Positions 50,391-57,784 of a stretch of DNA of 64,000 bases are shown here, one piece after another. Below the pieces are notes generated by a model. The model saw only the letters and a list, made by a program, of their open reading frames with translations. It had not been told where the DNA came from and ran no database searches. The position numbers were made by a program, and so were the translations under genes. Source of the DNA: an uncultured Lachnospiraceae bacterium. Its GTDB lineage: Bacteria > Bacillota > Clostridia > Lachnospirales > Lachnospiraceae. Position 1 is the stretch's first letter; every line of letters begins with the position of its first letter. The DNA is taken from NCBI GenBank assembly GCA_910584585.1, contig CAJUBP010000007.1, positions 57,372 through 121,371 on the forward strand, in the 5' to 3' direction.

Positions 50391-50612
50391 CAAACAATTT
50401 ATATTTCAACGCACAGGAACGAGAGGATTGCCCTTTGGCTAAGCAAACGATTCATGGGCGTCCTTAGTGGAGGCGAAATCCACTGCTTACGAAGACTTAG
50501 GAAGGAAGGCTTTCCTGACTTCCTTAGTCGTAGTTAGCAGTTAGTTCGCCGGAACGCTGCCCAGTTTGCGTGCCAAAGGGCAATCCTCTCGTTCCGTCCG
50601 TTGCCAAATATA
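50391..50612 (+). repeat. Full copy of palindromic structured repeat (copy 2)
   Basis: The arms GGAACGAGAGGATTGCCC (near 50416) and their exact reverse complement (near 50576-50594) enclose a core almost identical to copy 1 (CTAAGCAAACGATTC, GGCGTCCTTAGTG, GGCGAAATCCACTGC, GACTTAGGAAGG, TTAGCAGTTAGT). The left end carries the AATTTATATTTC signature. It fills the 274-bp spacer between murB and rapZ and leaves an AAGGAGG ribosome site just beyond it. Transcription of the operon must pass through it. Confidence 0.85.
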
Positions 50613-50645
50613 AAAAATCTCGCTTCCCCTCAAGGAGGATAAGAA

Positions 50646-51521
50646 TTGAAATTTGTGATATTAACAGGAATGTCCGGCGCCGGAAAAAGCACGGCCCTGA
50701 AAATAATGGAAGACATCGGATATTTCTGCGTGGATAATCTCCCGATTGCATTGATTGAGAAGTTCGCGGAACTGGTGAATGTGTCGGGAGGGGAGTTACA
50801 GAAAGCGGCTGTGGGAGTGGATATCCGCAGCGGTCAGGCATTGGGCGAGCTCCAGAATGTACTGGATAAACTGAACCAGACAGATATTGACTTTGATATC
50901 CTCTACCTGGATTCCGCCGATGAGGTTTTGGTAAAGCGTTATAAAGAGACCAGGCGCACCCATCCTCTTGCGGCAGGAGAGCGGGTGGACAAGGGGATAC
51001 AGAAAGAACGGAGGCGCCTGGAATTTCTCAGGAAGCAGGCAGATTATATTGTGGATACCAGCAATATGCTTACCAGAGAGCTGAAAGCGGAGTTAGAGAA
51101 GATTTTTGTACAGAACCAGGACTACAAGAATCTCTTTGTTACCATTGTGTCCTTCGGATTTAAATATGGGATTCCCACCGATTCCGATCTGGTATTTGAC
51201 GTCCGGTTCCTGCCCAATCCCTATTATGTGGAGGGGCTGCGGGCCAAAACCGGCAACGACAAGGAAATACAGGATTATGTCTGGCAGTATCCGGAGGCCG
51301 GCCAGTTTCTGGATAAACTGGAAGAAATGGTGAAATTTCTGATTCCCCATTATATTACCGAGGGAAAAACAGCCCTTGTCATCAGCATCGGGTGCACCGG
51401 CGGCAAACACCGTTCCGTCACTTTGGCCAACGGTCTGTTTGAACGGCTGAAGAATCAGAAAGAATTTGGAATTAAGATTGATCACAGAGATATCCAGAAG
51501 GATGCGCTGCGCAATAAGTAG
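50646..51521 (+). CDS. rapZ: RNase adapter / nucleotide-binding protein RapZ
   Basis: 291 aa. The N-terminal P-loop domain has GMSGAGKST (~8-16), and the C-terminal domain shows VSFGFKYGIPTDSDLVFDVRFLPNP and IGCTGGKHRSVTLA. In E. coli RapZ senses glucosamine 6-phosphate and guides RNase E. In Firmicutes the homologue (YvcJ) binds and hydrolyses nucleotides and affects competence. The start is TTG 50646 with AAGGAGG upstream. It sits, as in most Firmicutes, directly before whiA. Confidence 0.94.
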   Translation: MKFVILTGMSGAGKSTALKIMEDIGYFCVDNLPIALIEKFAELVNVSGGELQKAAVGVDIRSGQALGELQNVLDKLNQTDIDFDILYLDSADEVLVKRYKETRRTHPLAAGERVDKGIQKERRRLEFLRKQADYIVDTSNMLTRELKAELEKIFVQNQDYKNLFVTIVSFGFKYGIPTDSDLVFDVRFLPNPYYVEGLRAKTGNDKEIQDYVWQYPEAGQFLDKLEEMVKFLIPHYITEGKTALVISIGCTGGKHRSVTLANGLFERLKNQKEFGIKIDHRDIQKDALRNK

Positions 51522-51596
51522 AAATTCTCCATAATTTGGAGAGCCTTTCAGGAAAGCCGGCCAATCAGCAAGGGAGAACAGCGGGAGGAAAGCGTT

Positions 51597-52556
51597 ATGT
51601 CTTTTTCCGGTCAGGTAAAGGAAGAACTGGTGCGCCAGGTTTCCGAGAGCAGGCATTGCCGGATTGCAGAAATTGCGGCGATTTTAAGTTTTGCAGGGAA
51701 AACAGAAGAAGCGGGCGGAGAACAAATACTGCGGATTTACACCGAGAATCTCCTGCTTGCCCGAAAATATTTTATTCTGATGAAAAAGACCTTTCAGGTC
51801 ACATGCCGGATTGCCGTGCGGCAGAATATTTATCTTCACAAAACCAGAACCTTTGTGATTTCCCTGTTTGGGGAGCAGGAAGTGAAACGGGTGCTGCAGG
51901 CAGTCAAGTGGCGGAATGAGAAAAATGAAGATATCCGTACCAGAGAGCTGGTATGCGGCCTTCTGGTACAGAAATCCTGCTGCCGCAGGGCTTTTCTCCG
52001 GGGGGCTTTCTTAAGCGCAGGTTCCATGAGCGATCCGGAGAAATCCTATCATTTTGAGATTGTCTGCACCGGAGAAGGAAGGGCCAGGCAATTGATGGAG
52101 ATTATCAACAGCTTTGAGATGGACGCCAAAGTGGTGATGCGCAAGAAGAACCATGTGGTATATTTAAAAGAAGGTTCCCAGATTGTGGATATGTTAAATA
52201 TTATGGAGGCCCATGTGGCTTTGATGAATCTGGAAAATGTGCGGATCATAAAAGAAATGCGCAATTCTGTCAACCGGAAGGTGAACTGTGAAACGGCCAA
52301 TATCAACAAGACAGTCAGTGCGGCAGTGAAGCAGCTGGAAGATATCAATTATATCAAAAATACCAGAGGTCTTGACAGCCTGCCGGACAACTTAAGAGAG
52401 ATTGCCCTGGCGCGCCTGGAATACCCTCAGGCGCCGTTAAAGGAACTGGGTTCTTATTTAGAGCCGCCGGTAGGCAAATCAGGAGTGAACCACAGGCTGC
52501 GCAGGCTGTCTGAACTGGCAGAAGAGCTCCGGCAGGCAGGTTCGGGAAAGAGATAG
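51597..52556 (+). CDS. whiA: WhiA family DNA-binding protein
   Basis: 319 aa. It combines a LAGLIDADG-homing-endonuclease-like fold without nuclease activity (two units, ~15-210; e.g. RRAFLRGAFLSAGS) with a C-terminal helix-turn-helix (ALARLEYPQAPLKELGSYLEPPVGKSGVNHRLRRL). WhiA is needed for sporulation septation in Streptomyces and affects cell division and chromosome handling in Bacillus. GGGAGGAAAGCG precedes ATG 51597. It follows rapZ after 75 bp. Confidence 0.95.
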   Translation: MSFSGQVKEELVRQVSESRHCRIAEIAAILSFAGKTEEAGGEQILRIYTENLLLARKYFILMKKTFQVTCRIAVRQNIYLHKTRTFVISLFGEQEVKRVLQAVKWRNEKNEDIRTRELVCGLLVQKSCCRRAFLRGAFLSAGSMSDPEKSYHFEIVCTGEGRARQLMEIINSFEMDAKVVMRKKNHVVYLKEGSQIVDMLNIMEAHVALMNLENVRIIKEMRNSVNRKVNCETANINKTVSAAVKQLEDINYIKNTRGLDSLPDNLREIALARLEYPQAPLKELGSYLEPPVGKSGVNHRLRRLSELAEELRQAGSGKR

Positions 52557-52594
52557 CAGGCAAGAAATGAGCAGACAGGAAATTAGGAGGAATT

Positions 52595-53503
52595 ATGGAA
52601 AGAAGGAGACTTTTATTCGTATTTAACCCTTTTTCCGGAAAGGGTCAGATAAAAAATAAGCTGTTTGAGATTGTGGATCAGTTTGTGAAAAGCGGATACG
52701 AGGTTACAGTCTATCCAACCCAGAAACCCCAGGACGCCATGGAACTGGTGAAAGAGCGGGCCGGGGAATATGAACTGGTGGTATGCAGCGGCGGAGACGG
52801 TACGTTAGATGAAGTGGTGACAGGAATGATGGGCCGGGAGAAGAAGACCCCCATCGGCTATATTCCGGCAGGCAGCACCAATGATTTTGCCAATTCCCTG
52901 GAGCTTCCCAAGGGCATGGAGGCGGCAGCCGAAACCGCAGTAAACGGAATTCCTTTTTCCTGCGATGTGGGAAAGTTTAACGAGGACTATTTTGTCTATA
53001 TTGCGGCGTTCGGGCTGTTTACGGATGTATCCTACGCCACCAGCCAGGAGCTAAAGAACCGGATCGGGCATATCGCCTATATTCTGGAAGGGATGAAACG
53101 GCTGCCTTCCATACAGTCTTACCATCTCCAGGTTACCTGGGAAGACCAGACCATTGAAGATGAATTTATCTACGGTATGGTGACAAATTCCACGTCTGCC
53201 GGAGGATTTAAGAATATTACCGGGAAAAATGTCCAGTTAGACGACGGGCTGTTTGAGGTCACTTTAATCCGCATGCCCAGAAATCCCATAGAATTGAATG
53301 AGATTATCGCCAGCCTCACCAATCTCATTGACAATACGGATTCTATCTATACCTTTAAGACAGACAGCCTGCTTATCAAAAGCTTAGAAGAGATTCCCTG
53401 GACCCTGGACGGAGAATACGGAGGGACCCACAGCGAGGTAAAGATCCAGGATCAGAGGCAGGCCATGCAAATTATGGTAAAAAACTGTAACAGTTCAGCC
53501 TAG
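52595..53503 (+). CDS. Diacylglycerol kinase-family lipid kinase
   Basis: 302 aa soluble lipid kinase of the DagK/YegS type. FVFNPFSGKG at the start and CSGGDGTLDEVV (~68-79) form the nucleotide-binding site; PAGSTNDFAN (~95-104) and the C-terminal DGE-x-G motif (LDGEYGG) are typical. It returns diacylglycerol to phosphatidic acid, or acts on a related lipid. TTAGGAGG precedes ATG 52595. The last codons (NSSA) and the stop lie inside repeat DNA (GTAACAGTTCAGCC and the element at 53500), so the exact C-terminus derives from inserted sequence. Confidence 0.9.
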   Translation: MERRRLLFVFNPFSGKGQIKNKLFEIVDQFVKSGYEVTVYPTQKPQDAMELVKERAGEYELVVCSGGDGTLDEVVTGMMGREKKTPIGYIPAGSTNDFANSLELPKGMEAAAETAVNGIPFSCDVGKFNEDYFVYIAAFGLFTDVSYATSQELKNRIGHIAYILEGMKRLPSIQSYHLQVTWEDQTIEDEFIYGMVTNSTSAGGFKNITGKNVQLDDGLFEVTLIRMPRNPIELNEIIASLTNLIDNTDSIYTFKTDSLLIKSLEEIPWTLDGEYGGTHSEVKIQDQRQAMQIMVKNCNSSA

Positions 53504-53734
53504 AGCGTGTCTTAAAATTCATTCCCGCCATCTGCACTAAGGAATCCACCAGGCTTCGCACCTGATACCCCCTTAGTGCCAAGCATCCCCCACTTAGCGC
53601 GATATTTGCGCCTCATTCGGTCAACGTAGCCCGCTACGCCTCCCTTATTCGGCACAAATCCCCACAGGGCGCCTTCGGTGTCCCACTAAGTGAAGAATAC
53701 ATCTGTCAGAAAGCAATTTTAAGACACGCTCTAG
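53500..53734. mobile_element. MITE-like element with 20-bp terminal inverted repeats
   Basis: CTAGAGCGTGTCTTAAAATT (53500) is repeated as an exact reverse complement ending at 53734. The 235-bp interior has no coding frame but further short palindromes (CACTAAGG/CCTTAGTG; GTAGCCCGCTAC). The ends coincide with the stop codon of the lipid-kinase gene. Flanking DNA (GTAACAGTTCAGCC before, CACTTGCTGCAAAGTCC after) matches the two halves of the hairpin at 59542-59594, so it appears to have inserted into such a hairpin. Confidence 0.8.
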
Positions 53735-53778
53735 CACTTGCTGCAAAGTCCGTGAGAATGCGTAAATTATGTCAAAAG

Positions 53779-53853
53779 GGAATCTGCCCCTCGCCGAAGG
53801 CGGCTTGGAATGGGCAGATTCCGTAACAGTGAGGCCGAAGGCTGAACTGTTAC
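53779..53853. terminator. Two adjacent hairpins before fba
   Basis: GGAATCTGCCC/GGGCAGATTCC (53779-53822) encloses a smaller CGCC-GAA-GGCG hairpin. GTAACAGT/ACTGTTAC (53823-53853) follows directly, with ACAAAAAAC after it. They could end transcription from either side; the A-run favours termination on the minus strand. Confidence 0.55.
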
Positions 53854-53910
53854 AAAAAACTCAGAATTATCCGCATAAATGCTTTTCTTTTTGGAAAAAA
53901 TGCGGTAGAA

Positions 53911-53916
53911 TATAAT
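53911..53916 (+). promoter_or_regulatory. -10 box of the fba promoter
   Basis: A perfect TATAAT at 53911 with only a weak TTTTTG 17 bp upstream. The leader to ATG 54084 is about 160 nt; an alternative upstream frame start at 53940 has no ribosome site. Confidence 0.45.
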
Positions 53917-54083
53917 CAGTATTTGTCCAAGGGCTGTGTTTGTATGAAATCCCGCCATCCGCTGCCGGAATGCGTGTGAAGAATCATTTCCGTTCCAGGC
54001 AGCCATCAAGTGCAGCCCGGGGCAGATACATTTTGAAATTTAGGAGCGTTCCCTGGATGGGGAACAGAAATGGAGGAAGAGAA

Positions 54084-54950
54084 ATGTTAGTATCTGCAAA
54101 AGAAATGTTACAGAAAGCAAAAGCAGGACACTATGCTGTGGGCCAGTTCAACATCAACAATCTGGAGTGGACAAAATCTATCTTACTTACTGCACAGGAA
54201 CTGAAATCACCGGTAATCCTGGGCGTTTCCGAAGGCGCTGGAAAATACATGGCCGGATATAAGACCGTAGTAGGAATGGTAAACGGTATGTTGGAAGAAC
54301 TGAATATCACAGTTCCCGTAGCAATCCATCTGGATCACGGCAGCTATGAAGGATGCCTGAAATGCGTAGAGGCAGGATTTTCTTCTATCATGTTTGACGG
54401 TTCCCATTATCCAATTGATGAGAATGTAGAGAAGACCAAAGAGCTGGTGAAAATCGCTCATGACAAGGGAATGTCTATCGAAGCAGAAGTAGGTTCCATC
54501 GGCGGAGAAGAAGACGGCGTGATCGGCGCGGGAGAATGCGCAGATCCGAACGAGTGCAAGGCAATTGCAGACCTGGGCGTTGATATGCTGGCAGCAGGCA
54601 TCGGCAATATCCACGGCAAATATCCGGAAAACTGGGCAGGCTTAAGCTTTGAGACATTGGACGCAGTTCAGCAGAAGACAGGCGATATGCCCTTAGTGCT
54701 TCACGGCGGCACCGGTATCCCGGAAGATATGATCAAGAAAGCAATCTCTTTGGGCGTAGCTAAGATTAATGTAAATACAGAGTGCCAGCTTTCCTTTGCG
54801 GCAGCTACCAGAAAGTACATCGAAGAAGGCAAGGATCAGCAGGGCAAGGGATTTGACCCGAGAAAATTACTGGCTCCCGGCGCAGAAGCAATCAAGGCAA
54901 CAGTAAAAGAGAAGATGGAATTATTCGGTTCAGTAGGCAAGGCAGAATAA
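54084..54950 (+). CDS. fba: Class II fructose-1,6-bisphosphate aldolase
   Basis: 288 aa zinc-dependent aldolase that splits fructose 1,6-bisphosphate into dihydroxyacetone phosphate and glyceraldehyde 3-phosphate in glycolysis. Zn ligands and catalytic residues are in AIHLDHGSYE (~80-90), FDGSHYP, GIGNIHGKYP and LHGGTGIPE. The phosphate-binding VNVNTECQ-type segment (KINVNTECQLSF) is present. ATG 54084 has TGGAGGAAG upstream. Tagatose-bisphosphate aldolases are close relatives, but the length and single-gene context fit the central enzyme. Confidence 0.93.
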   Translation: MLVSAKEMLQKAKAGHYAVGQFNINNLEWTKSILLTAQELKSPVILGVSEGAGKYMAGYKTVVGMVNGMLEELNITVPVAIHLDHGSYEGCLKCVEAGFSSIMFDGSHYPIDENVEKTKELVKIAHDKGMSIEAEVGSIGGEEDGVIGAGECADPNECKAIADLGVDMLAAGIGNIHGKYPENWAGLSFETLDAVQQKTGDMPLVLHGGTGIPEDMIKKAISLGVAKINVNTECQLSFAAATRKYIEEGKDQQGKGFDPRKLLAPGAEAIKATVKEKMELFGSVGKAE

Positions 54951-55117
54951 TCGGTAAGATTCTTTGAATCAGCGGCAGTTTTGGGCAAATTATTTGGTCT
55001 ATGGGTATCATTCGGTGAAAGAGAATGGACGCAATTGTCTATTTTTTATAAAAATAAGACAGAAAAAGAATAAATTTATCCGAAATAGCAAAAAATAAAA
55101 TATTTCTAAAAATTCTA

Positions 55118-55146
55118 TTGCTTTTTTCTAAAAAGTAGAGTATCTT
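55118..55146 (+). promoter_or_regulatory. Promoter of glnA
   Basis: TTGCTT (55118) and TATCTT (55141) are spaced by 17 bp in very A/T-rich DNA. A transcript from here includes the hairpin at 55176-55211. Confidence 0.5.
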
Positions 55147-55175
55147 ATTACCAGACAGAAAATAAACGATAGAAC

Positions 55176-55211
55176 AAGGGTGTTCCAAGAGGCTTGGAAT
55201 GCCCTTTTTTT
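55176..55211 (+). terminator. Attenuator-like terminator in the glnA leader
   Basis: AAGGGTGTTCCAAG pairs with CTTGGAATGCCCTT (one mismatch plus one G-U) around AGG and is followed by seven T. It lies between the promoter and the ribosome site, 15 bp before ATG 55227, so it must be bypassed for expression. Confidence 0.8.
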
Positions 55212-55226
55212 GGAAAGGATGAGAAT

Positions 55227-57341
55227 ATGAGCGAATACTATAATGTAGCGGAAATCTTCGGGGAAAACGTATTTAATGACGCGGTGATGCAGGAACGGCT
55301 GCCCAAGAAAGTCTACAAAAGGCTGAAAGATGTCATCAGCGAAGGAAGAGATTTGGATCTGGAAACCGCGGACGTAGTTGCCCATGAGATGAAGGAATGG
55401 GCCATTGAAAAAGGGGCCACCCACTATACCCACTGGTTCCAGCCCTTAACCGGCGTAACGGCAGAGAAACATGATTCCTTTATCACAGCGCCGATGCCCA
55501 ATGGAAAGGTATTGATGAGTTTTTCCGGAAAAGAGCTGATTAAGGGCGAACCGGACGCCTCATCCTTCCCCTCCGGCGGCCTTAGGGCGACCTTTGAGGC
55601 AAGGGGCTACACTGCCTGGGACTGCACTTCGCCGGCATTTGTAAGACAGGACGCAGCGGGGGCAACGCTCTGCATTCCAACCGCTTTCTGTTCCTATACC
55701 GGAGAGGCGCTGGATCAGAAAACCCCCCTTCTGCGTTCCATGGAAGCGATCAACGCCCAGTCCATCCGCCTTTTGCGGCTGTTCGGCAATACCACTTCCA
55801 AACGGGTAACTCCTTCCGTAGGGCCGGAGCAGGAATATTTTCTGGTGGATCGGCAGAAATATTTAAAGAGAAAAGATTTGATTTTTACCGGACGCACCTT
55901 ATTCGGCGCAATGCCTCCCAAGGGGCAGGAAATGGATGACCACTATTTCGGCGCCATCCGGGAGCGGATTGCGGCATATATGAAGGATGTGAACAAAGAA
56001 CTGTGGAAGCTGGGAGTCAGCGCCAAGACCCAGCACAATGAAGTGGCTCCGGCGCAGCACGAACTGGCTCCTATTTACGCAGAAGCCAATATTGCGGTAG
56101 ACCACAATCAGCTTGTAATGGAGACTTTGAAGAAAGTGGCCGGCCGTCACGGAATGACCTGCCTTCTCCATGAAAAACCTTTTGCGGGAGTCAACGGTTC
56201 CGGCAAGCACAACAACTGGTCTATCACCACAGACGACGGCATCAATATGTTAGACCCGGGCAAAACTCCCCATGACAATATTCAGTTCCTCCTGGTGCTG
56301 ACCTGTATTCTGAAAGCAGTGCACAAACATGCGGATCTGCTCCGGGAATCTGCCGCGGACGCAGGAAATGACCACAGATTAGGAGCCAATGAGGCGCCTC
56401 CCGCTATTATTTCCATTTTCCTGGGAGAGCAGCTTCAGGATGTGCTGACTCAGCTGATCAGCACCGGCGAGGCTACCAGAAGCCTCAAGGGAGAAGTACT
56501 TCAGACAGGCGTTAAGACGCTGCCGGATTTCATGAAAGACGCCACAGACCGGAACCGTACCTCACCCTTTGCCTTTACCGGCAATAAGTTTGAATTCCGT
56601 ATGGTGGGCTCCAACGACTCCATCGCGGCGCCTAACGTTGTGCTGAATACCATTGTGGCAGAAGCCTTTTCCGATGCCTGCGATGTATTGGAAAAAGCCG
56701 ATGATTTCGAGATGGCAGTTCATGATCTCATCAAAAGGCAGGCCATTGAGCATCAGGATATCGTGTTTAACGGAAACGGCTATTCCCCGGAATGGGTGGA
56801 AGAGGCAGAGCGCAGAGGGCTTCCCAATATTACCAATATGGTGGATGCAGTTCCGGCTCTTACCACAGAAAAGGCAGTTGCCGTATTTGAGAAATTCAGC
56901 GTATTTACCAGGGCTGAACTGGAATCCAGAAGCGAGATCCACTATGAGAACTATGCAAAAGCCATTAATATCGAAGCCCGGGCCATGATCGATATGGCGG
57001 GTAAGCAGATTATTCCGGCTGTCATCAAATACACCACAGCCCTTGCCAATTCCATCAATTCTGTAAAAGCTGCCTGCGAGGCTGATTTAAGCGTCCAGAC
57101 CGGGCTGCTGACAGAGGTGTCCGCCCTGTTGGCCGAGACGAAGACAGCTTTGACCAGACTTACGGAAGCAGTAGAAAAGGCTTATGCAATGCCTGAGGGC
57201 AGAGAACAGGCCGTATGTTACCGTGATGACGTAAAAACGGCCATGGACGCGCTCCGCGCTCCGGTAGATAAACTGGAAATGATCGTAGACAAAGAAATGT
57301 GGCCGATGCCATCCTACGGAGATTTGATTTTTGAAGTATAG
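55227..57341 (+). CDS. glnN: Glutamine synthetase type III
   Basis: 704 aa, the length of the GSIII class (~700) rather than GSI (~450). It joins ammonia and glutamate to glutamine with ATP. The GSIII-specific N-terminus (YYNVAEIFGENVFNDAVM) and TRASFPSGGLR-like SSFPSGGLRATFEARGYTAWD are present, followed by GPEQEYFLVD, AKTQHNEVAPAQHELAPIY, LLHEKPFAGVNGSGKHNNWS and NRTSPFAFTGNKFEFRMVGS. ATG 55227 has GGAAAGGATG upstream; a longer frame would start inside the leader terminator. The 3' end is duplicated in tandem downstream. The Amt-PII gene follows, so this is a nitrogen-assimilation block. Confidence 0.95.
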   Translation: MSEYYNVAEIFGENVFNDAVMQERLPKKVYKRLKDVISEGRDLDLETADVVAHEMKEWAIEKGATHYTHWFQPLTGVTAEKHDSFITAPMPNGKVLMSFSGKELIKGEPDASSFPSGGLRATFEARGYTAWDCTSPAFVRQDAAGATLCIPTAFCSYTGEALDQKTPLLRSMEAINAQSIRLLRLFGNTTSKRVTPSVGPEQEYFLVDRQKYLKRKDLIFTGRTLFGAMPPKGQEMDDHYFGAIRERIAAYMKDVNKELWKLGVSAKTQHNEVAPAQHELAPIYAEANIAVDHNQLVMETLKKVAGRHGMTCLLHEKPFAGVNGSGKHNNWSITTDDGINMLDPGKTPHDNIQFLLVLTCILKAVHKHADLLRESAADAGNDHRLGANEAPPAIISIFLGEQLQDVLTQLISTGEATRSLKGEVLQTGVKTLPDFMKDATDRNRTSPFAFTGNKFEFRMVGSNDSIAAPNVVLNTIVAEAFSDACDVLEKADDFEMAVHDLIKRQAIEHQDIVFNGNGYSPEWVEEAERRGLPNITNMVDAVPALTTEKAVAVFEKFSVFTRAELESRSEIHYENYAKAINIEARAMIDMAGKQIIPAVIKYTTALANSINSVKAACEADLSVQTGLLTEVSALLAETKTALTRLTEAVEKAYAMPEGREQAVCYRDDVKTAMDALRAPVDKLEMIVDKEMWPMPSYGDLIFEV

Positions 57342-57489
57342 GGAAAGTGGACCTTAACGTGTGGACGGGCAGCTTGTCCCCGCCTTGCGGAGATTTGATT
57401 TTTGAAATATAGGGAAAGTGGACCTTAACGTGTGGGCGGGCAGCTTGTCCCCGCCCTGCGGAGATTTCATTTTTGAAGTATAGGGAAAG
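57317..57489 (+). repeat. 71-bp tandem repeat including the glnA stop
   Basis: CGGAGATTTGATTTTTGAAG and the following TATAGGGAAAG occur at 57317 (last glnA codons and stop), 57388 and 57459. Each full unit also carries GGCGGGCAGCTTGTCCCCGCC or a variant, a small hairpin. About 2.4 copies are present with very few differences, so the duplication is recent. The rest of the spacer up to 57690 is A/T-rich with no gene. Confidence 0.85.
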
Positions 57490-57692
57490 GGCCCGAAAAA
57501 GGGAGGATGCCAGGTAACCTCTCCGTTGCCTGGCATTTATTATGAAAAAGTTTATTCAAATAGTAACTTGTAATTACTTGTGATTGTCATTTGTTATGGT
57601 TTTATTATATGCAAAAGAAATGAAGTTTCCGTGTTGATGAAATGAAACTTTTTTGAATCTAAAATGAATAATCTGTGAACAGAAAAAATAAT

Positions 57693-57750
57693 AAACGGTA
57701 TTTTTGTCGGGCCACAACGCTGTGGAGTGCGGGAAAAGTACCGTTTTTTA
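57693..57750 (+). terminator. Attenuator-like hairpin in the amt leader
   Basis: AAACGGTA and TACCGTTT pair perfectly around a loop that has its own CCACA-ACGC-TGTGG stem, and the structure ends in TTTTTTATAT. It lies 35 bp before ATG 57785, after the glnA terminus. Confidence 0.7.
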
Positions 57751-57784
57751 TATAGATAAAATTTGATTTCAGGGAGGAATTATT

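Noticed and set aside
53940..54083. Upstream extension of fba adding ~48 residues
   Set aside because: No ribosome site before the upstream start, the added residues do not match class II aldolases, and ATG 54084 has GGAGGAAG at proper spacing.
54984..55020. Similarity between GGCAAATTATTTGG...GGGTAT here and GGCAAATCATTTGG...GGGTAT at 63703-63738
   Set aside because: About 25 of 36 bases match by eye, without shared pairing or a third copy; this could be chance.
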